Assembly (NCBI RefSeq): GCF_900066015.1 | Contig: NZ_LN890655.1 | Coordinates: 2,334,726-2,398,725 of the forward strand | DNA: 64,000 nucleotides | Reading direction: 5' to 3' | From: Candidatus Promineifilum breve | GTDB taxonomy: Bacteria > Chloroflexota > Anaerolineae > Promineifilales > Promineifilaceae | In this document: positions 60,901 to 64,000 of the stretch, one piece after another | Layout: each line of letters starts with the position of its first letter | How positions within the stretch are numbered: the stretch's first letter is position 1 | Made by a program: the position numbers and the translations under genes | The notes under the pieces: generated by a model | What the model was told of the DNA's origin: nothing | Seen by the model: only the letters and a program-made list of their open reading frames with translations | The model's database searches: none

Positions 60901-61584
60901 TGGATGCAGCAGACGCCGGCCGGGCAAAGCTGGGCTGCCGCCCAGGGCTTTAGCTCGGCCGCCGCGACGCCGCCCACCCAGGCCTGCGACGCCAACACCC
61001 CCCGGCCGCGGGCCGAGATCGTCCGCCCGCGCAACGAGGCCGACGCCCCCGACCGCGCGGCCATCGAAATCTGGGGCACGGCCATGGGGCCGAACTACCA
61101 GGGGTATCAGGTGGAGTATGGTCTGGGCGAGAACCCCGGCGGCTGGGGTATGATCCAGGAGCGGCGGCCGGAGGCGGTGCAGGACGGCCGTCTGGCGGTG
61201 TGGGATGCCTCGCAGATCGCCTATAGCGGCCCGGTGACCATCCGCGTCATCGTCTTCGGCCCCGACAATCCGTTCACGCCGGAGAATGACCCGGTGCTGA
61301 AGGAAGGGCGGACGGTGTTTAACCTGCAAGCGCCGACGCCCACGCCGACGGCCACCGCCACGCAAACGCCGACGGCCACGGCCACCGGCACGGCTACGCC
61401 GACGATTACGGCCACGCCCACGGCTACAACCACGGGCACAGCCACGACGACTCCCACGGCCACACCGACCGCCAGCGCTACAACGCCGGTGGAACCGCCC
61501 ACGGCCGAGCCGCCGACGGAGACGCCGACGAGCACGACCGAGGCCCCGACGGCGCTGCCGAACGCGGTGACGCCGTATCCTTAA
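57949..61584 (+). CDS. Class A penicillin-binding protein (GT51 plus transpeptidase) with long flexible ends
   Basis: It polymerises and crosslinks peptidoglycan. The 1211-residue protein has a 240-residue Pro-rich cytoplasmic N-terminus and a membrane helix (about 252-278). A GT51 domain follows (ATIATEDKRFYDNPGFD, catalytic Glu about 344; STITQQLVR), then a transpeptidase (GSTIKPL about 624-628, NSYN about 682, KTGTSG about 824). The 170-residue C-terminal segment has a fibronectin-like part and a TPTATATQTPTAT tail. Residues about 156-178 (TTDHRPQATDQRPPTTDHRP) are encoded by a dispersed repeat. It should be active. Confidence 0.95.
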   Translation: MQDETDRQPDETPTGGERRSSPLQPYPKPDNPPEEPETISLLDLMAQESEEQGQITIELPPEALTVELPPLVPSNPPAVVPPPPAADDDDDQDTPTSTIPPLGQPPAGQSGGSGRTERPLTRQEFEPEPRPTVEDTEATTVQPRTAFPGATQIRRPQTTDHRPQATDQRPPTTDHRPADSEQTTQVRPRPAAGGRPTSPPPTATSRPSSPPPTTAGRPPSPPPPRSPSAAGRPPSAPPPPIQSHVEQPMTAGRIGRGLLVTLLVLFVGGLLLASTAAIGYSLVAGDLPRPSELRDRASSFETARIYDRNGQLLYAPVDPNTGNRTYVPLARISPYLVQATIATEDKRFYDNPGFDIIGLGRAVIMAAREQEAVAGTSTITQQLVRATLLDEDERTERSYRRKVREIILAAEISRTYSKEEILELYLNEIYYGNLAYGIEAAANTYFNKSAADLTLAEASLLAGLPQAPALWDPYTAPDKALGRQREVLSLMVANDLITLDDAQAALDEMAGRVYTLQRPEVTIRHPHFTFTVLQQAEELLGAQSLYRGGLSIRTTLDPDAQRLAEEAVAANREAINVGGANNAALVALQPQTGEILAMVGSADFNDEAISGQVNMALAPRQAGSTIKPLVYLAAFERGWTPATLLWDVQTEFPDGANPVYVPKNFDDEFHGPLRIRPALANSYNIPAVKTLEFVGVCEFIANVQKVGLTNLQDPGCAEAGTPRNYGLSLALGAGEVPPLQLAGAFGALANGGRYTAPYAISRIEDRQGNVLYEAPAPGAAATQAMREEHAYLLTNILSDNNARLAEFGQNNTLIIPGYQVAAKTGTSGSTADDVRDGWTIGYAPQVLTAVWVGNTDNRPIGSGQSGYRLASPIWNRFMSSYLNGREALAFVRPPAVIDREICADTGIAVGPDSTCGPRVTEVFAGDQPPQDASQGVTRVAIDLWTGLQANTSCNDAVYEATFGGGVPVNGRPDVLERERVLATNWMQQTPAGQSWAAAQGFSSAAATPPTQACDANTPRPRAEIVRPRNEADAPDRAAIEIWGTAMGPNYQGYQVEYGLGENPGGWGMIQERRPEAVQDGRLAVWDASQIAYSGPVTIRVIVFGPDNPFTPENDPVLKEGRTVFNLQAPTPTPTATATQTPTATATGTATPTITATPTATTTGTATTTPTATPTASATTPVEPPTAEPPTETPTSTTEAPTALPNAVTPYP
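58417..58480. repeat. In-frame CCACGGACCACAGACCAC repeat in the penicillin-binding protein gene
   Basis: It codes for TTDHRPQATDQRPPTTDHRP in the disordered N-terminal part. The inverse family member lies at 36849-36893 between BMC genes. Confidence 0.85.
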
Positions 61585-61627
61585 GAAACGATTCGCTAGA
61601 CCACGGCAAAAAGCAAGTTGGCTATGG

Positions 61628-61633
61628 TATAAT
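61628..61633 (+). promoter_or_regulatory. -10 box next to the DUF5678-type gene
   Basis: TATAAT (after TATGG) ends seven bases before ATG 61641, suggesting a leaderless mRNA. No strong -35 is visible. Confidence 0.5.
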
Positions 61634-61640
61634 AGAGCCC

Positions 61641-62027
61641 ATGAGCACAGAAGTGACCCTTACCCTACCTGATACTGTTTACCGCCAGGTTGAGGCCACG
61701 GCGCGACGGAACCAGCGGACGGTGATCGATGTGTTAACCGACACCGTGACACAGGCCTTTGATTCTATTTTTGACATTAGCCCTGACCGCGAAAAAATGG
61801 AAGAAGAGCAGGCAGCCTATGAGCGGCAACGGGAAGAAATAATCGCCCAATACGAAGGGGAATACGTTGCGGTTCATGGTGGCAAAATGGTCGATCACGA
61901 TCCCGATGAAATAGCCTTGCTCCGACGCATTGATGCCAACTATCCTAAAGATGTCGTCCACATGAGACTGGTTACACGTCAGCCCGATAGGGAACTCCGT
62001 GTGACCTCGGCCTGGTTTGTCAAGTAG
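61641..62027 (+). CDS. DUF5678-type small protein of a retropepsin module (module 2)
   Basis: The 128-residue protein has a ribbon-helix-helix-like N-terminus (MSTEVTLTLPDTVYRQVEAT then RTVIDVLTDTV), a charged linker (EKMEEEQAAYERQREEI) and a DUF5678-like end (YEGEYVAVHGGKMVDHDPDE then LLRRIDANYPKDVVHMRLV). It lies 5 bp before a retropepsin gene. The DNA-binding start suggests an autoregulating antitoxin-like partner, but this is inferred from layout only. Confidence 0.75.
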   Translation: MSTEVTLTLPDTVYRQVEATARRNQRTVIDVLTDTVTQAFDSIFDISPDREKMEEEQAAYERQREEIIAQYEGEYVAVHGGKMVDHDPDEIALLRRIDANYPKDVVHMRLVTRQPDRELRVTSAWFVK

Positions 62028-62032
62028 ACCCA

Positions 62033-62422
62033 ATGCCTATCTACACTCAACTATACAACAATTGGGATTATGATCCTGCCATGCCGGTGGCGGAAATTAC
62101 TCTGCACTCCCCTTTGAGAGCCGAACTTAAGGTCAGCATGATGGCCCTTATTGATTCCGGATCAGATGCTACCATGCTTCCCGCAGCAATTCTTAAGTCT
62201 ATCGGCGCGCGCCACTACCGAGGCAGACAGGTACGGGGCATAACCGGCCAGGCGTTGACGGTCGATACGTATCTGATCTCTATTGGCCTCGGCCCATATA
62301 CGATTCATGGCATTGAAGCTGTTGCCATGTCTCAGAACAAAGAAGCCATCCTCGGCCGCGACGTACTCAACCAATTGGAACTGACCCTCAACGGCCCGGC
62401 CCAGGAAACCTGGATCGCCTGA
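62033..62422 (+). CDS. Retropepsin-like aspartic protease (module 2)
   Basis: The 129-residue single-domain protein has the catalytic loop ALIDSGSDATMLPAAIL (DSGS) and the closing element ILGRDVLNQLELTLNG. It should dimerise to be active. No signal peptide is present. It is only distantly similar to the module 1 protease and carries a different flap region (VRGITGQALTVDTYLIS). The stop is two bases from the convergent racemase gene. Confidence 0.85.
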   Translation: MPIYTQLYNNWDYDPAMPVAEITLHSPLRAELKVSMMALIDSGSDATMLPAAILKSIGARHYRGRQVRGITGQALTVDTYLISIGLGPYTIHGIEAVAMSQNKEAILGRDVLNQLELTLNGPAQETWIA

Positions 62423-62423
62423 C

Positions 62424-63338
62424 TCACCCCCATTCCTTCAGCCGCGCCGGATCGACCTCGCGAATCAGTGCCCGCGCCAGGATGAGCGTCGGGTCAATCA
62501 GCGGCAACCCGTCAAATTCCCGCTCCGCAAAGGCCAAGGGCATCTCCGTGCAACCCAGGATGACCGCTCCCGCCCCACGCTGCCGCAGCGTAGCCAACCC
62601 CTGCTCCAGATTGGCCCGCGCCTGAGCCGTCACCCGCCCGGTGGCCTTGATGCCGTAGCCGGGATCATAGATGGCTGGATGGATCGTCTCGGTTTGCAGC
62701 GCCTCATCCGGGACAATGACCTGATAACCGTGTGGCTCCAGCGCCGCCGGGTACAGCCGCGCCCGCCATGTCCCGGTCGTGGAGAGTACGCCAATGGTCT
62801 TGAGTGCCGGCAACGAAGCCGCCAGATGCGCTGTCGTTTCCTCAATCATGTGTAACAGGCGCAGCGGCCGCTCGAACCCGGCCTTGCCGTCCTCGGCGGC
62901 CCTGCCGTCCTCGGCGGCCCTGCCGTCCTCGGCGGCCCCGGCGTCCTCGGCGGCCACGCCGTCCTCGGCGGCCACGCCGGCACGGATGACGTCGAAGATG
63001 GCCGGCGCGTGGGCGGTGTTGCAGGGGATGCCGGCCACCGTGGCCCCGGCCGCGGCCAGCAAGCGCAGTTGCTCCAGAATTGCGTAGGCCGGGTTCTCGG
63101 GCACGCGGCCGAGCAGGTACTCCGTCCGGTCGGCAATGGGGCCGGGCCAGGAGACGCTGATGACCGGCAGGTGCTCCTGATCGGCCGCGGCCACGGTCTG
63201 CTCCAGAATCTTGCGCTGCAAATCCAGCCCGGCGAACGGCCCGACGCCGCCGATGATGCCGATGAGTGGCGTTCCGCGCGCCGCGTTCCGTGTTCCGCGT
63301 TCAGAATAGTCGGTCGAATCAGAGATTAGAGGTGTCAT
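62424..63338 (-). CDS. Aspartate/glutamate racemase-family protein with internal minisatellite
   Basis: The 304-residue protein has the two catalytic Cys motifs GIPCNTAHAP and LGCTEMPLAF and the start GIIGGVGPFAG. It probably racemises an acidic amino acid or a related compound. Between about residues 121 and 150 it has an added stretch of AAEDG-type tandem units, encoded by near-identical 15-18-bp repeats (62884-62975). The first 23 residues (including SERGTRNAARGT) also look repeat-derived. The function of the insert is unknown. Confidence 0.88.
   Translation of the reverse strand: MTPLISDSTDYSERGTRNAARGTPLIGIIGGVGPFAGLDLQRKILEQTVAAADQEHLPVISVSWPGPIADRTEYLLGRVPENPAYAILEQLRLLAAAGATVAGIPCNTAHAPAIFDVIRAGVAAEDGVAAEDAGAAEDGRAAEDGRAAEDGKAGFERPLRLLHMIEETTAHLAASLPALKTIGVLSTTGTWRARLYPAALEPHGYQVIVPDEALQTETIHPAIYDPGYGIKATGRVTAQARANLEQGLATLRQRGAGAVILGCTEMPLAFAEREFDGLPLIDPTLILARALIREVDPARLKEWG
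62884..62975. repeat. Minisatellite (GCCGTCCTCGGCGGC units) inside the racemase gene
   Basis: About six tandem copies of a 15-18-base unit in frame encode AAEDG repeats. Such arrays easily change copy number by slippage, so the loop length may vary between strains. Confidence 0.88.
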
Positions 63339-63414
63339 TTCGGTTTAGTTCAAATAAACTCCAACATCTACAATCATAGCGCAATAGACTAATTCTCGAT
63401 CAACGCGCTCTTAA

Positions 63415-63446
63415 CTCGCCACTCGCTACTCGCTACTCGCCACTCC
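63415..63446. repeat. Tandem CTCGCCACTCGCTACTCG repeat
   Basis: Short ACTCGC-type units run up to three bases before ATG 63449. Related sequence is found in frame at 25548-25579 and 25999-26030. Confidence 0.75.
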
Positions 63447-63448
63447 CC

Positions 63449-64000
63449 ATGATTTCTCCCGCCGATCTCATCATCCCGCCGCCCGAAGACGCCTGGGTCG
63501 AACGCCTGCCCGACGGCGACTGGCTCATCCACCTGCACCAGCCGGCGGAGCAGGTGGCAGTCTATGTGAGCGATACTCCCGATGGGCTGATTGCCGACGG
63601 CCGACCGCTGACCGTCGAACGAATTACGAATTATGAATTACGAATTACGAATTCAGGAAACGCGGTGGTCGGCGGTCTGTCGTCCGCGGTCGTCGATTAT
63701 CGCCCCTACTTTCTGCTCGACCTCGACGGCCGCCGTCTGGTCGTCGCCGAGCGGACGCTGCCGCTGGCCGGCGGCGTCAACTTCCGCGACCTGGGCGGCT
63801 ACCGGACGGCCGACGGCCGGGCCGTGCGCTGGGGCCGGGTCTACCGCGCCGGGTCGCTGGCCGAGCTGACCGACGACGACGTGGCCTATCTGGGCCGGCT
63901 GGGGTTGCGGCTGTCGTGCGATTTGCGCTCGGCCGAGGAAGTGGCGCACCGGCCCGACCGTCTGCCGCCGGGCGCGGCCGTCCTGGCCCGGCCCATCGCT
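63449..64000 (+). CDS. Tyrosine protein phosphatase (Y_phosphatase3 type), cut off by window end
   Basis: The first 184 codons are present. The start PADLIIPPPEDAWVERLPDG forms a small beta domain with YVSDTPDGLI. The phosphatase core begins around residue 108 (PLAGGVNFRDLGGYRTADGR) and continues with YRAGSLAELTDDDV; the catalytic Cys lies beyond the window. Residues 57-68 (ERITNYELRITN) are encoded by an in-frame AATTACGAATTA repeat, as in two other genes of this window. It is divergent from the racemase gene. Confidence 0.85.
   Translation, partial: MISPADLIIPPPEDAWVERLPDGDWLIHLHQPAEQVAVYVSDTPDGLIADGRPLTVERITNYELRITNSGNAVVGGLSSAVVDYRPYFLLDLDGRRLVVAERTLPLAGGVNFRDLGGYRTADGRAVRWGRVYRAGSLAELTDDDVAYLGRLGLRLSCDLRSAEEVAHRPDRLPPGAAVLARPIA
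63620..63653. repeat. In-frame AATTACGAATTATGAATTACG repeat
   Basis: It codes for RITNYELRITN in the phosphatase gene, between its N-terminal beta domain and the catalytic part. It is the same family as 20042-20122 and 25999-26072. Confidence 0.88.

Noticed and set aside
62884-62975. Tandem units considered as a CRISPR array
   Set aside because: Units are contiguous and in frame inside a racemase gene; there are no spacers.

Overview
The window is high-GC DNA packed with genes on both strands. Its features are N-terminally Pro/Thr-rich and PTPT-type secreted proteins, DUF2142-like membrane glycosyltransferase genes, a kinase fused to a sulfatase-modifying-factor domain, XRE-type regulators, many small toxin-antitoxin (TA) modules and very many short intergenic inverted repeats. 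This mix is most consistent with a filamentous or environmental member of the Chloroflexota (Anaerolineae-like). That assignment is inferred from gene content; no rRNA or other marker is present to prove it.

Layout: 1-4795 (minus) is an NAD-dependent formate dehydrogenase operon: a NuoE-NuoF fusion, FdhD, a HoxU-like Fe-S subunit and the catalytic subunit, which runs off the window. A GxxExxY gene with terminal inverted repeats sits inside the operon. 4936-19133 is mixed: TPR and HD proteins, a MazEF pair, an ATP-grasp enzyme, tandem ribbon-helix-helix genes, DapB, a low-GC DUF2975/XRE pair, an alpha/beta hydrolase, an FAD oxidoreductase, a broken VapBC pair, Fic, an amidase, and a pseudokinase fused to a SUMF1 domain. 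19381-31105 holds two large DUF2142-like membrane proteins, secreted proteins, an epimerase, an intact Phd-PIN pair and an MFS exporter. 31135-32097 is a secreted zinc-ribbon protein.

32113-40310 (minus) is a bacterial microcompartment (BMC) locus. It has three BMC-P vertex proteins, one BMC-H, two BMC-T, a CoA-acylating aldehyde dehydrogenase, deoxyribose-phosphate aldolase (DeoC), an RpiB-like isomerase and a YgiT-type zinc-finger protein, with signal peptidase I just upstream. All three enzymes carry N-terminal helices that look like encapsulation peptides. DeoC would release acetaldehyde from deoxyribose-5-phosphate inside the shell and the dehydrogenase would convert it to acetyl-CoA. 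This is the logic of the sugar-phosphate-utilising (SPU) BMC class. A lower-GC TPR/membrane gene and a transposase remnant split the locus.

41057-64000 carries an SH3-like surface protein, two separate small-gene plus retropepsin modules, threonine synthase, a LysM lipoprotein, GH32, HicBA, urocanate hydratase, a RelE-type toxin with an internal deletion, NUDIX, a TRAP-type binding lipoprotein with a duplicated C-terminal domain, an ArsR repressor with a clear operator, CBS-ACT, release factor 1, MaoC, a very long class A penicillin-binding protein, an Asp/Glu racemase with an internal minisatellite, and the start of a tyrosine phosphatase.

Two themes cross the window. First, at least nine families of short repeats, mostly inverted, fill gene junctions. 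Some are inserted in frame inside proteins or form their C-terminal tails. Second, several genes have a -10-like hexamer only about 6-9 bases before the ATG, suggesting leaderless mRNAs.
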